A stretch of 64,000 nt of DNA, from assembly GCA_046349775.1 (NCBI GenBank), contig JAXMBS010000031.1, forward strand, positions 1-64,000, given 5' to 3'. This DNA comes from JAEUIG01 sp046349775 (GTDB lineage: Bacteria > Planctomycetota > Planctomycetia > Planctomycetales > Planctomycetaceae). The number at the start of each line of letters is the position of its first letter. Position 1 is the stretch's first letter. Of this stretch, positions 40,789 to 49,987 are shown in pieces. The notes below the pieces were generated by a model. It ran no database searches, was not told where the DNA came from, and saw only the letters and a list, made by a program, of their open reading frames with translations. The position numbers and the translations under genes are program-made.

Positions 40789-43700
40789 ATGTCGCTGAGC
40801 GCGTTTCATCCGATCGTCGCGGGCTGGTTCCAATCGCGCTTCGCCGGGCCGACGGAGCCGCAGGCCCAGGGCTGGCCCGCCATCGCCGCCGGAAGGCACA
40901 CGCTGATCGCCGCCCCGACCGGCAGCGGCAAGACGCTGACCGCCTTTCTCGCTGTCATCGACCGGCTGCTGCGCGATTCGATCGCCGGGACGCTGACGGA
41001 CGAGTTGCGAGTCGTCTACGTCTCGCCGCTGCGGGCATTGTCGAACGACATGCACCGCAATCTGGAAGTGCCGCTCGCCGAGATCATGGCACACGCAGAG
41101 CAAAGGGGAGTGTCGGTCTCTCCCTTGCGCGTCGGGTTGCGGACTGGCGATACGCCGTCGCACAAGCGGGCGGCATTGGTGAAGAACCCGCCGCACATCC
41201 TGGTGACGACACCCGAATCGCTGTACCTGATGCTCACGGCCGAGAAGAGCCGCGAGATCTTGAAGACCGTCGACACGCTGATCGTCGACGAGATTCACGC
41301 GCTCGTGCGAGACAAACGCGGGTCTCACCTGGCCCTGAGCGTCGAACGGCTCGCGGCGCTGACGGACCGGCCGCTGCAGCGGATCGGCCTGTCGGCGACG
41401 CAGAAGCCGATCGAGCGGATGGCCGAGTTTCTGGTGGGTGTGGGGACGCCGGCTGAGCGGCGGACTTCAACGGAGGTAGAGGTAGGGTGGGCTGTGCCCA
41501 CCAGCAATAATGGAATGACATCCCAATCGAGTCTCTCTCGGGACGAAATCTCTGCGCACTTGGCGGGCACAGCCCACCCTACGGACGCGCGCTCCCTGCC
41601 GCCGGTGATTGTCGACGTCGGGCATGCGCGCGAGCTGGACCTGGCGATTGAAGTGCCGCCGAGCGAATTGTCGGCGGTCTGTTCGCACGAACAATGGGCG
41701 GAAGTGAATCAGCGGCTCGTGGAGCTGATCCAGTCGCATCGCAGTACGTTGCTGTTCGTCAACACGCGGAAGCTGGCGGAGCGACTGACGCATCAACTGT
41801 CGCAGCTGATGGGCGAGGAAGCCGTGAGTTGCCACCACGGTTCGCTGGCCGTCGACTTGCGGCACAGCACCGAACAGCGGCTGAAGTCCGGGCAGCTCAA
41901 GGCGGTCGTGGCGACGGCTTCGCTGGAGTTGGGGATCGACGTCGGACACATCGATCTCGTCGTGCAGATCGGGTCGCCGCGATCGATAGCCACGTTTCTG
42001 CAGCGGATCGGGCGATCGGGGCACGCACTGGGTTTGATTCCCAGGGGGCGGCTGTTTGCGCTGACGCGTGACGAACTGCTGGAGTGCATGGCGCTGATCC
42101 GGGCGATCCAGGCCCGACGGCTCGACGCCATCCCGATTCCTGAAGCGCCGCTGGACGTGCTCGCACAGCAGATCGTCGCGGAGGCCGCGTCGCAGGACTG
42201 GAGCACCAACGATCTGTTCGCGTTGTTTCGACGCGCCTATCCGTATCGCAATCTCGAACGACGCGCGTTTGACGAGACGATCCGGTTCCTGAGCGAAGGA
42301 GTGACTTCCGGCTCTGGCCGGCAACTGACGATGCTCCACCACGACCAGGTGAACCGCCGCATTCGGGGACGTAAAGGAGCGCGGCTGGCGGCCATCAACA
42401 ACGGCGGCGCGATTGCCGAGGTCGACAGCGCGCGAGTGCTGCTGGAACCGGAACAGACGGTCGTCGGCTCGGTGGACGAGGACTTCGCCGTCGAGAGCAA
42501 TGCCGGCGATATCTTTCTCCTCGGGAACTCGTCGTGGCGCATCAGCCGGCTGCGCGGCAACGACCTGCTCGTGACCGATGCACATGGCGCCCCGCCGACG
42601 ATTCCGTTCTGGCGCGGGGAGGCGCCGGGACGCACACTGGAACTGTCGGAAGAGACGTCGCAGCTGCGCCGGGAATTCGAACGCCGGGTGGCGGAATCGG
42701 ACTTTACGGAGTGGCTGCGGGCGCTCGAAGAGCGCGAGCAGCGCACAGATGATCGTGACGGAAGACCTGCGATCAGTGATGTGGCTCGGTCGGGAGACCG
42801 GCCACAACAGGATTCTGCCGACTTCGATCATCCGCTGATTCGCCAATTGGTCGACGAAGTCCACTGCACGCCGTTCGCTGCGTTTCAGACGCTGCTGTAC
42901 GTCGCGAGTCAGCGGGCCGCGATCGGGCTCGTCCCCACACAGCAGCAGATCGTCTTCGAGCGCTTCTTCGATGAATCGGGCGGCATGCAACTGGTCGTGC
43001 ACGCGCCGTTCGGTGGGCGGATCAATCGCGCGTGGGGTCTGGCCATGCGCAAACGGTTTTGCCGGTCATTCGATTTCGAACTGCAGGCCAGCGCCGACGA
43101 TGACGGGTTCATCCTCTCGCTCGGGCCGCAGCACAGCTTTCCGATTGAATCGCTGTTCCCGATGCTGCGGACCGACAATGTCCGCAACCTGCTGGAGCAG
43201 GCGATCCTCGCCGTGCCGATGTTTCAGGTTCGCTGGCGCTGGAACGTGACGCGGGCGCTGCTCGTGGCGCGGCAGCGGAACGGCCAGAAAGTTCCCCCGG
43301 CCCTGCAGCGGTTCCGCAGCGAAGACCTGCTGACGTCGGTGTTCCCCAAGTTGACCGGTTGTCAGGAGAACATCACGGGGGATCACGAACTACCAGACCA
43401 TCCGCTGGTCCACCAGACGATGCACGATTGCCTGCACGAGGCACTCGATCTCGACGGGCTCACAGACGTGCTCAGCCGGATCGAATCGGGCGAGATCACG
43501 CTTGTGCCGCGCGATTCACGCGAACCGTCGCCCTTTGCTTACGAGCTGCTGAACGCGAACCCGTATGCATTCCTGGACGGGGGCGAAATCCAGGAGCGCC
43601 GCGCGCGAGCGGTCTCGACGCGACGGTCGCTGACCATCGACAGCGTCAGCGACCTCGGACGTCTCGACCCGGCCGCCATAACGCAGGTCGTCGAAGAAGC

Positions 43701-45474
43701 GCAACCTCTCGTGCGGAATGCCGACGAATTGCACGACGTGTTGCTCAGTCGCGTCCTGCTGCCTGTGCCCGACGCCGGCGAAGTGCCGTCGTCTGCGGGA
43801 CCGGCAAAGACGCCCGGCGACTGGAGCGAGTTCGTCAACGAACTGGTGAACGACCGGCGGGCGGCGGTTGTGACGATCGCTGCGGAGCGCCAGGTGTGGG
43901 TCGCCGCCGAGCGCTGGCCGGCGGTGCGAGCGCTGTTCCCGGATGCGGTCGCCAATCCTCCGCTGTACGCGCCCGAAGGGGCTGCCGAAGAGTTGTCCGC
44001 TGCGGATGTGCGTGTCGCGGCAACGCGCGGCTGGCTGGAAGTGTCCGGGCCGACGACCGAGGCAGAGACCGCCGCGCTGTTGGGGATCACGGTCGACCAG
44101 GCGGCCGCCGCGCTGGAGGCATTGGAGGGGGAAGGCATCGTGCTGCGTGGACGATTCCGCCTGGACCAGTCGGGGCAGGAATGGTGCCACCGCCGGCTGC
44201 TGGCGCGGATCCACCGGCTGACGATGGCCGGGTTGCGGCGGGAGATCGAACCGGTCGACGTCGCCGTCTATTCGCGGTTCCTGCACCACCACCAGGGCCT
44301 CCTCGGTGAGACTCGACGAACGGGCACGAATGGCCTGTTTGAAACGGTCGCCCAGCTGGAGGGGATCGACCTGCCTGCCGTGTGCTGGGAACGCGATATT
44401 CTCCCGGCACGGCTGTCCGGCTATCGCGGCGAATGGCTCGACGAGCTGTGTCTGACCGGCGAAGTGGCTTGGGGACGGCTGTATCCGCGGCCGCGCAATC
44501 CCGAAAAGTCCCGGCCGATGGCCTCCATCACGCGGATCGCGCCGGTGTCGTTGTTCCTGCGGGAAGACCGCGCGTGGCTGATCGCCGGTGCAGCGCCGGC
44601 GGACGATCTTCCGTCGCTGTCAGGGGGAGCACAGGACGTCTATGCCCTGCTGCAACAGCGGGGGGCGATGTTCGCGACCGATCTTCTGTCGGCACTGCCG
44701 TTCCTGCCAACGCAGCTCGACGACGCACTCGGCGAACTCGTCGTGCGCGGACTGATCACGTCGGACGGCATTGCAGGTCTGCGCAGCCTGGTGCGGGTCA
44801 ACTCCAGCGGCGACACTCCCGAGGATGCGAAACGTCGCGGCGGACGGGTCGTGCGTCGGCGACGGGCGGCGGGTTTCTCAGGCCGCTGGTCGGCATGGCC
44901 GACACCCGCTGCACCGAGGGACGACTCGCGTCTGCTGCGGCGCGAAACTGCCGAGCACTGGGCGTGGCTGCTGCTCCGAAGATGGGGCGTGGTCTTCAAG
45001 GACCTGCTGCGGCGCGAATCGGGCGCGCCGACGTGGTTCGACCTGTTGCAGGTGTACCGCAAGCTGGAGGCGCGCGGCGAGCTGCGCGGCGGCCGGTTTG
45101 TACGCGGCGTCGCCGGCGAACAATTCGCGCTGAGCGAGACGATCCGCGAACTGCGGCAATTGCGTGACGCGCCGCCGGAGAACGCCATCACCGTGCTGTC
45201 GGGGGCCGATCCGCTGAACCTGACCGGCATTCTGACAGCGGGAGCACGACTACCGGTCACATCCGGCAATCGGCTCGCATTGATTGACGGCGTTCCAGTC
45301 GCGGCACGGCGCAGCGGACAACTCGTCTGGCTGGCCGAATGTCCGGCCGACCTGCAGGGGCCGCTGCTGCAGAAGTTGGGCGCCGCGACCAAAGTCGCAG
45401 AGCCGGCGCCCTCGCGATCGCGCGAACAACGGCCGCGCGGACCGGCGTCGTTGTGGCGACGTTTCCCGCGCTAG
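40789..45474 (+). CDS. lhr: Lhr-family DNA helicase
   Basis: The 1561-residue superfamily-2 helicase has the length of the long bacterial Lhr proteins, a repair-linked ATP-dependent DNA translocase. Motifs seen are Walker A AAPTGSGKT (about residues 43-51), the DEIH box in LIVDEIHAL, motif III LSATQKP, CHHGSLAVDLR, ATASLELGIDVGHIDLV and motif VI QRIGRSGHA. A long Lhr-specific C-terminal region with winged-helix-like parts follows. The ATG at 40789 (MSLSAFHPIV) is preferred; 40756 is also in frame. Residues about 232-264 are encoded by an inserted inverted-repeat element (see 41482-41582). The frame is otherwise clean for 4.7 kb. Confidence 0.93.
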   Translation: MSLSAFHPIVAGWFQSRFAGPTEPQAQGWPAIAAGRHTLIAAPTGSGKTLTAFLAVIDRLLRDSIAGTLTDELRVVYVSPLRALSNDMHRNLEVPLAEIMAHAEQRGVSVSPLRVGLRTGDTPSHKRAALVKNPPHILVTTPESLYLMLTAEKSREILKTVDTLIVDEIHALVRDKRGSHLALSVERLAALTDRPLQRIGLSATQKPIERMAEFLVGVGTPAERRTSTEVEVGWAVPTSNNGMTSQSSLSRDEISAHLAGTAHPTDARSLPPVIVDVGHARELDLAIEVPPSELSAVCSHEQWAEVNQRLVELIQSHRSTLLFVNTRKLAERLTHQLSQLMGEEAVSCHHGSLAVDLRHSTEQRLKSGQLKAVVATASLELGIDVGHIDLVVQIGSPRSIATFLQRIGRSGHALGLIPRGRLFALTRDELLECMALIRAIQARRLDAIPIPEAPLDVLAQQIVAEAASQDWSTNDLFALFRRAYPYRNLERRAFDETIRFLSEGVTSGSGRQLTMLHHDQVNRRIRGRKGARLAAINNGGAIAEVDSARVLLEPEQTVVGSVDEDFAVESNAGDIFLLGNSSWRISRLRGNDLLVTDAHGAPPTIPFWRGEAPGRTLELSEETSQLRREFERRVAESDFTEWLRALEEREQRTDDRDGRPAISDVARSGDRPQQDSADFDHPLIRQLVDEVHCTPFAAFQTLLYVASQRAAIGLVPTQQQIVFERFFDESGGMQLVVHAPFGGRINRAWGLAMRKRFCRSFDFELQASADDDGFILSLGPQHSFPIESLFPMLRTDNVRNLLEQAILAVPMFQVRWRWNVTRALLVARQRNGQKVPPALQRFRSEDLLTSVFPKLTGCQENITGDHELPDHPLVHQTMHDCLHEALDLDGLTDVLSRIESGEITLVPRDSREPSPFAYELLNANPYAFLDGGEIQERRARAVSTRRSLTIDSVSDLGRLDPAAITQVVEEAQPLVRNADELHDVLLSRVLLPVPDAGEVPSSAGPAKTPGDWSEFVNELVNDRRAAVVTIAAERQVWVAAERWPAVRALFPDAVANPPLYAPEGAAEELSAADVRVAATRGWLEVSGPTTEAETAALLGITVDQAAAALEALEGEGIVLRGRFRLDQSGQEWCHRRLLARIHRLTMAGLRREIEPVDVAVYSRFLHHHQGLLGETRRTGTNGLFETVAQLEGIDLPAVCWERDILPARLSGYRGEWLDELCLTGEVAWGRLYPRPRNPEKSRPMASITRIAPVSLFLREDRAWLIAGAAPADDLPSLSGGAQDVYALLQQRGAMFATDLLSALPFLPTQLDDALGELVVRGLITSDGIAGLRSLVRVNSSGDTPEDAKRRGGRVVRRRRAAGFSGRWSAWPTPAAPRDDSRLLRRETAEHWAWLLLRRWGVVFKDLLRRESGAPTWFDLLQVYRKLEARGELRGGRFVRGVAGEQFALSETIRELRQLRDAPPENAITVLSGADPLNLTGILTAGARLPVTSGNRLALIDGVPVAARRSGQLVWLAECPADLQGPLLQKLGAATKVAEPAPSRSREQRPRGPASLWRRFPR
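41482..41582. repeat. Inverted-repeat element inserted in frame inside lhr
   Basis: GTAGGGTGGGCTGTGCCCAC (from 41482) is repeated in inverted orientation as GGGCACAGCCCACCCTAC ending at 41582, with one mismatch across 22-nt arms. The ~101-bp element has no transposase. It adds about 34 codons (VGWAVPTS...LAGTAHPT) between the two RecA-like helicase domains, without shifting the frame. Confidence 0.82.
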
Positions 45475-45522
45475 CGCTGCGCGATGCAAGATCTGAAATC
45501 TGAGATTTGAAATTGCCTTCGC

Positions 45523-46371
45523 ATGTGCGCTGCGTCCCCCACGATCCTGATGTGTCCGCCGGACTTCTACGGGATTGAGTACGAGATCAATCCGTGGATG
45601 AGCCGCAGCCGCGCCAGCGATTCGGCCATCGCGCGCGAGCAATGGGAGGCGCTGCGCGGCGTGCTGGCATCACTGGGGTGCGACATCCGGTTGATGGAGC
45701 CGGTCAAGGGTCTGCCAGACCTGGTATTCACGGCGAATGCGGCCCTGATGTGGCGCGACTTCGCATTCCTGTCGCACTTCCGGCACGCGGCGCGACAGGG
45801 GGAAACGCCCATCGACGATGCGTGGTTTCGAGCGAACGGGTTTCAGTGTCGCTCGTTGCCGCCGGGGCTCAATTTTGAAGGCGCCGGCGACGCCCTGTTC
45901 TGTGGCGATACGCTCTTAGGCTGGTACATCATCCGCAGCGACGCTCGCGCGCTGCAGTGGGTTGCGCAGGAAATCGGCTGCCGCGTGATCCCGCTGCAAC
46001 TCGTCGATTCGCACTACTACCATCTCGACACCTGCTTTTGTCCGCTCAGTCCGATGGCCGCGCTGTGGCATCCCGCGGCGTTCGACGAGTACGGGCAAAC
46101 CGCCGTCCGGCAGCATATTCCCAAACTCATCGAAGTCGCCGCCGATGAGGCCGCACGGTTTGCCTGCAATGCCGTCGTCGTCGGCACGCACGTCGTGCTC
46201 AACACCGGCTGTCCGAATCTGGAAGCCCAGCTCTCCGCCGCCGGCTTCACGCCGTATGCGACTCCGCTGGATGAGTTCATCAAGGCGGGCGGGAGTGCCA
46301 AATGCCTGACGCTCCGGCTGGACGGCGAGGATGCGGCACAGTGGCCCGAACCGCTCACGGCAGCGCGCTAG
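45523..46371 (+). CDS. DDAH/arginine-deiminase-like amidinotransferase-fold hydrolase
   Basis: The 282-residue protein begins with the family signature MCPPDFYGIEYEINPWM. It retains guanidine-binding and catalytic blocks: LPDLVFTANAAL, the acidic FEGAGDAL, the catalytic His region YYHLDTCFCPL, and the nucleophilic Cys C261 in GGSAKCLTLRL. These fit dimethylarginine dimethylaminohydrolase, ornithine-cyclodeaminase-type or arginine-dihydrolase members. The reaction on an arginine-like guanidine is expected, but the exact substrate is not determined. It is predicted to be cytosolic. Its TAG overlaps the convergent PAP2 stop codon within a shared CTAG. Confidence 0.85.
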   Translation: MCAASPTILMCPPDFYGIEYEINPWMSRSRASDSAIAREQWEALRGVLASLGCDIRLMEPVKGLPDLVFTANAALMWRDFAFLSHFRHAARQGETPIDDAWFRANGFQCRSLPPGLNFEGAGDALFCGDTLLGWYIIRSDARALQWVAQEIGCRVIPLQLVDSHYYHLDTCFCPLSPMAALWHPAAFDEYGQTAVRQHIPKLIEVAADEAARFACNAVVVGTHVVLNTGCPNLEAQLSAAGFTPYATPLDEFIKAGGSAKCLTLRLDGEDAAQWPEPLTAAR

Positions 46372-47036
46372 GATTTTTGCGGCAGTCTGTTATGCACCAG
46401 CCAGCAGGCTTCCGCCCAGGCCAGGCCCAGGCACCAGCCGGCGACGACATCGCTCGGATAATGCACACCCAGGGCGATCCGGCTGAGGCCGACCAGCAGC
46501 GCGAGCAATGCCGCCACGCCCAGGAAGTAGCATTTCAGGCGAACGCTGGTCACGAGGTTCGTCAGCAGGCTGCCGATCGTCAGGTAGACGACGGCCGACA
46601 TCAGCGAATGCCCGCTGGGGAAACTGGGAGACATCACGTCGGACAGGTGTGGGACAAGGTCCGGACGCGGCCGCGCAAAGAGTGATTTGAGTCCGTAGGC
46701 CAGAATCCATCCGCCCGTCACGGCGGTGAGCACGAAACGGGCGTCGCGGCCGTGTCCGTTCAGGGCCAGAAAGCCGACGACGCCGAGTGTCACGAGCGTG
46801 AGGATGGCATAACCGCCGAGCGCCGTGAGGTCGCGGATGATCTCCTTCACCCACGGAGGACCGCGCAAGAGAGCGGGGTCGGCGGCATCCCGCAGCGCAT
46901 ACAGGAGCCGGGTGTCGAGCGCATGGGTGTCCCCTTCGAGGACTTCGCCGGCGATCAGCAGAAACAGCCAGATGCCGCCGGCGATAATGGACAGCGAGCC
47001 CAGAACCCGGGGCTCCCACGATTGGAAAACACGCAT
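46368..47036 (-). CDS. PAP2-family membrane phosphatase
   Basis: The 222-residue integral membrane protein has about five to six helices and the three PAP2 motifs: KSLFARPRPDL, SPSFPSGHSLMSA, and SRIALGVHYPSDVVAGW. Enzymes of this type dephosphorylate lipid phosphates such as undecaprenyl pyrophosphate or phosphatidic acid at the outer face of the membrane. The start is ATG 47036. It is convergent with the amidinotransferase-fold gene and divergent from sppA. Confidence 0.92.
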   Translation of the reverse strand: MRVFQSWEPRVLGSLSIIAGGIWLFLLIAGEVLEGDTHALDTRLLYALRDAADPALLRGPPWVKEIIRDLTALGGYAILTLVTLGVVGFLALNGHGRDARFVLTAVTGGWILAYGLKSLFARPRPDLVPHLSDVMSPSFPSGHSLMSAVVYLTIGSLLTNLVTSVRLKCYFLGVAALLALLVGLSRIALGVHYPSDVVAGWCLGLAWAEACWLVHNRLPQKS

Positions 47037-47418
47037 CGCCGCCTGCTCTCTACGATGAAAGATCGTGCCGGTCTCTCAGCACGCCGCGCGGCGCGGATCA
47101 TAAACTGCGCCAACAATTTGGCCAGTTCGGAACGTAAACACGGGCGACTGCGTCAAGAGAGTGGTCAACGTTTGGTGTGATGAGTATCCCGGACGGGACG
47201 TGTGACCTGGCGAATGGCTTGTTTCAGAGGGAATCGAACAACAGGCGACAGTCCGGGACACTTTCCATTGAAACCCGTTCCGATCCCCCGTTGAGACGTT
47301 CGGCGGAGAAGACATTGACGCCGTGGGTGTCACGTCCGAAGATGGGTCAAGATCTTCCGTCGCGCTGCGAATAACCGACAGCGGCGGGTGCAAACCGTCT
47401 TTTCCCAGGGAGTTTCCG
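47037..47418. other. Divergent intergenic region, no gene recognised
   Basis: This stretch lies between the divergent PAP2 and sppA genes and should hold their promoters. The open frame upstream of the sppA start lacks coding features. No repeat or operator was identified. Confidence 0.45.
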
Positions 47419-49296
47419 ATGTCTGGTCTGGTGCGCCTGCTGGTTGTCGCTGCCGTTTTCAGTGCGTTCGCCCCCGATTGGGCCGGCGCTCAGTTCTTGG
47501 CCGGCACGCAGTTCTTCGACTACCCGAAGGCGAAGAAGGAGGGCGAGACTGGACCTTCGGCCGCCACGATCGCCGTCTTTGAACTGCGGGGCGCCGTTTC
47601 CGAGCGCCCGTCTGCGGCCGACCCGATTTTCGGCGATCCGCACCAGGAGTCGCTGCAATCGCTGGTGAAGCGGATCGACGCGGCCGCGCAGGATGATGAC
47701 GTCAAAGCCGCCGTTCTGCTCGTGGAAGGGGGGAGTTTCGGACCCGCGCAGCGGGAAGAACTTCGCACCGCGCTGCAACGGTTCAAAGACTCTAACAAGC
47801 CGGTGCACGCCCATGCCGATTCGCTGCACACCCAGGATTACGCCCTGTTGTGCGGGGCCTCGAATCTGTCGGTGACGCCGACCGGCGACGTCTGGGTGAC
47901 CGGTCTGTACGGCGAGGGCCTCTACGTGCGGGGCCTGCTCGACCTGATCGGCGTCCAGCCGGACTTCCTGACGTGCGGCGACTACAAGAGCGCAGCCGAG
48001 ATGTTCACCCGGACCGGACCGAGTCCGGAAGCGGCCGAGATGCAGAAGTGGCTTTATGACGGCCTCTTCGACGAACTGGTGAAGTCCGTCGCGTCCGCGC
48101 GGAACGTGGATGCGGACAAAGCCAAAGCGTGGATCGATCAGGGGTTGTTCTCCGCCGAGGCGGCGAAAGAGGCCGGGCTGATCGACGCCGTCGAGCACCG
48201 CACGGCGTTTGTTGACCGGCTTAAATCCGAGTACGGCCAGAAGTCCAAGTTCGACAAGTCGTTCGGGAAGCAGAAAGAGCTGCAGCTCGACCTGGCGAAC
48301 CCGTTTTCGGCGATGACGCTGTTGCTGGGGGGAGCGGCCGCACGGGCGGACGACGACGCGGAAAACGTGATTGCGATCGTGCACGTCGACGGGGCGATCA
48401 TGCCGGGCGAGCCGTCGCACTCGGCGCTCGGCGCCGCTGAGGGGGCATACAGTGGACCGATTCGACGCGCGCTCGAAAAGGTCGCCGCCGACGAGCACGT
48501 GAAAGGGGTCGTGTTACGGGTCAGTTCGCCGGGCGGCTCGGCAGTCGCCAGCGAAGTGATACTCGACGCCACGAAGCGGGTCCGCGAAAAGAAGCCGATC
48601 ATCGTGTCGATGGGGGACGTCGCCGCCAGCGGCGGGTACTACGTGTCGTGCGGCGTCGACACGATCTTCGCCGACGCTTCGACGATCACCGGTTCCATCG
48701 GTGTTGTGTCTGGGAAAGTGGCGACCAGTTCGATGTGGCAGCGGCTGGGGATTCACTTCGAGCCGATTGAACGCGGGAAGAATGCGGACATCATGTCGAC
48801 CAGCGAAAAGTTCACGGACGCGCAGCGGGCCACGCTGCAAGGCTGGATGGACGAGGTCTACGGCGTGTTCAAGGGGCACGTGACGGCCGCGCGGGGTGAG
48901 CGACTCAAAAAGCCGATCGACGACCTCGCCGGCGGGCGGGTGTACACCGGCCGGCAGGCGCTGGACCTGGGATTGGTCGACGAAATCGGTGGTCTCGATG
49001 CCGCGATCGAAGCGGTCGCGAAGAAGGCCGGAGTTGACGACTACGAGGTGAAGACCGTTCCGGAAGCGAAGAACTTCCTGGAACAGATGCTCTCCGGCGT
49101 GTTGGGCGAGCCGGACAAAGACGAACACAAGCTGAATGAGCCGCAGCTGTCGAACCTGTTCCTGGAAACGGCGGCTCCGGTCCTGAAAGCGGCCGACCCA
49201 CGGCGCGTCCGACTGCTCCGGCAGGCGGCCCAGCAGCTCGACCTGCTGCAGCGGGAGGGCTTGATGCTGACGATGCCGCTGATCGACGTGCCCTGA
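47419..49296 (+). CDS. sppA: Signal peptide peptidase SppA, 67-kDa type
   Basis: AGGGAG precedes the ATG at 47419. The 625-residue protein has a signal peptide/anchor (VRLLVVAAVFSAFAPDWAGA) and two tandem S49 peptidase domains, as in E. coli SppA. The catalytic Lys is K190 in the N-terminal domain (CGDYKSAAEMF), and the Ser is S404 in the C-terminal domain (GDVAASGGYYVS). SSPGGSAVASEVI and TITGSIGVVSG flank it. It degrades cleaved signal peptides in the membrane. The full length and both active-site residues are intact. Confidence 0.93.
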   Translation: MSGLVRLLVVAAVFSAFAPDWAGAQFLAGTQFFDYPKAKKEGETGPSAATIAVFELRGAVSERPSAADPIFGDPHQESLQSLVKRIDAAAQDDDVKAAVLLVEGGSFGPAQREELRTALQRFKDSNKPVHAHADSLHTQDYALLCGASNLSVTPTGDVWVTGLYGEGLYVRGLLDLIGVQPDFLTCGDYKSAAEMFTRTGPSPEAAEMQKWLYDGLFDELVKSVASARNVDADKAKAWIDQGLFSAEAAKEAGLIDAVEHRTAFVDRLKSEYGQKSKFDKSFGKQKELQLDLANPFSAMTLLLGGAAARADDDAENVIAIVHVDGAIMPGEPSHSALGAAEGAYSGPIRRALEKVAADEHVKGVVLRVSSPGGSAVASEVILDATKRVREKKPIIVSMGDVAASGGYYVSCGVDTIFADASTITGSIGVVSGKVATSSMWQRLGIHFEPIERGKNADIMSTSEKFTDAQRATLQGWMDEVYGVFKGHVTAARGERLKKPIDDLAGGRVYTGRQALDLGLVDEIGGLDAAIEAVAKKAGVDDYEVKTVPEAKNFLEQMLSGVLGEPDKDEHKLNEPQLSNLFLETAAPVLKAADPRRVRLLRQAAQQLDLLQREGLMLTMPLIDVP

Positions 49297-49430
49297 CAAG
49301 GATCCGGGATTCAGGATCCAGAGAAGTGCAACCGGGCGGATGTGGCGGAAATCTGCGCACATGGCGGCGGACTCCTTGCGTATGATGGAGGACGCCACGT
49401 CCGACTTCTCCCTCCGCAGCAGGAGTGATC

Positions 49431-49715
49431 ATGGACCGACAGCCCGCAATTGAACTGCTTGAAGCGACGCACACGTTTCCCTGTCCGTACATGTTCAAGG
49501 TCATCGGGCTGACGCAGGACAACTTCGTCGGCCGGGTACTGCAGGCGGTCCGCCGCGTGCTGCCGGAGGATGCGGAGCCGCCGTTCTCTCTGCGACGGAC
49601 GGCGGGCGGCAAGCACATCAGCGTCACCGTCGAGCCGACAATGGAAACAGCCGCGGACGTGCTCGCCGTGTATCGCGAGCTGTCCGAGGTGCAGGGGACG
49701 GTGCTGTTTCTGTGA
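49431..49715 (+). CDS. DUF493 (YbeD-like) protein
   Basis: The 94-residue protein starts at ATG 49431, with AGGAG 5 nt upstream. A GTG 6 nt earlier is also in frame. It has the small alpha/beta ferredoxin-like DUF493 fold signatures: FPCPYMFKVIGLTQDNF, KHISVTVEPTMETAADVLAVYREL and GTVLFL at the C-terminus. In proteobacteria, YbeD lies near lipoate genes and resembles ACT-type regulatory domains. Here no such neighbour is seen. Its role is unknown. Confidence 0.88.
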   Translation: MDRQPAIELLEATHTFPCPYMFKVIGLTQDNFVGRVLQAVRRVLPEDAEPPFSLRRTAGGKHISVTVEPTMETAADVLAVYRELSEVQGTVLFL

Positions 49716-49720
49716 GACGA

Positions 49721-49752
49721 GCCTGCGGGAGGGCGACGCTCCCGCGGAGCCG
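49721..49752. repeat. Second copy of the GC-rich hairpin repeat
   Basis: It carries GGGAGGGCGACGCTCCC and a trailing GGAGCCG, closely matching 10015-10046. It lies directly after the DUF493 stop codon, in the same position relative to its upstream gene as the first copy. Confidence 0.65.
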
Positions 49753-49806
49753 CGAACAACAGGGGGCGCCCGTTGGCTTGCCAGAAACTGGGACGGAAAG
49801 ATGCTG

Positions 49807-49847
49807 GACAGAAAAATCGTCGGATCGAGAACGACGATTTTCCTGTC
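49807..49847. repeat. Hairpin repeat GACAGAAAAATCGTCG
   Basis: GACAGAAAAATCGTCG (49807-49822) pairs with CGACGATTTTCCTGTC (49832-49847), 15 of 16 positions matching, over a 9-nt loop. The T-run in the right arm could terminate transcripts from either side. Confidence 0.75.
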
Positions 49848-49913
49848 GTTTGAGCTGGTTGCCGTATTCCGTTTGGCTGGCGAAAGAGTCATCGGATGCC
49901 TTGGCACACGCGT

Positions 49914-49939
49914 GGCTCTCCCGGCGCGCCGGGAGAGCC
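49914..49939. repeat. Perfect 26-bp palindrome
   Basis: GGCTCTCCCGGCG is followed directly by its exact reverse complement, CGCCGGGAGAGCC. It lies about 50 nt beyond the tatC stop codon on the convergent side, and could be a terminator or protein-binding site. Confidence 0.75.
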
Positions 49940-49987
49940 CTCCCGTGGCGCGTCGACCTCCCGTGGAACCTCGCCGTCACGACTCTC

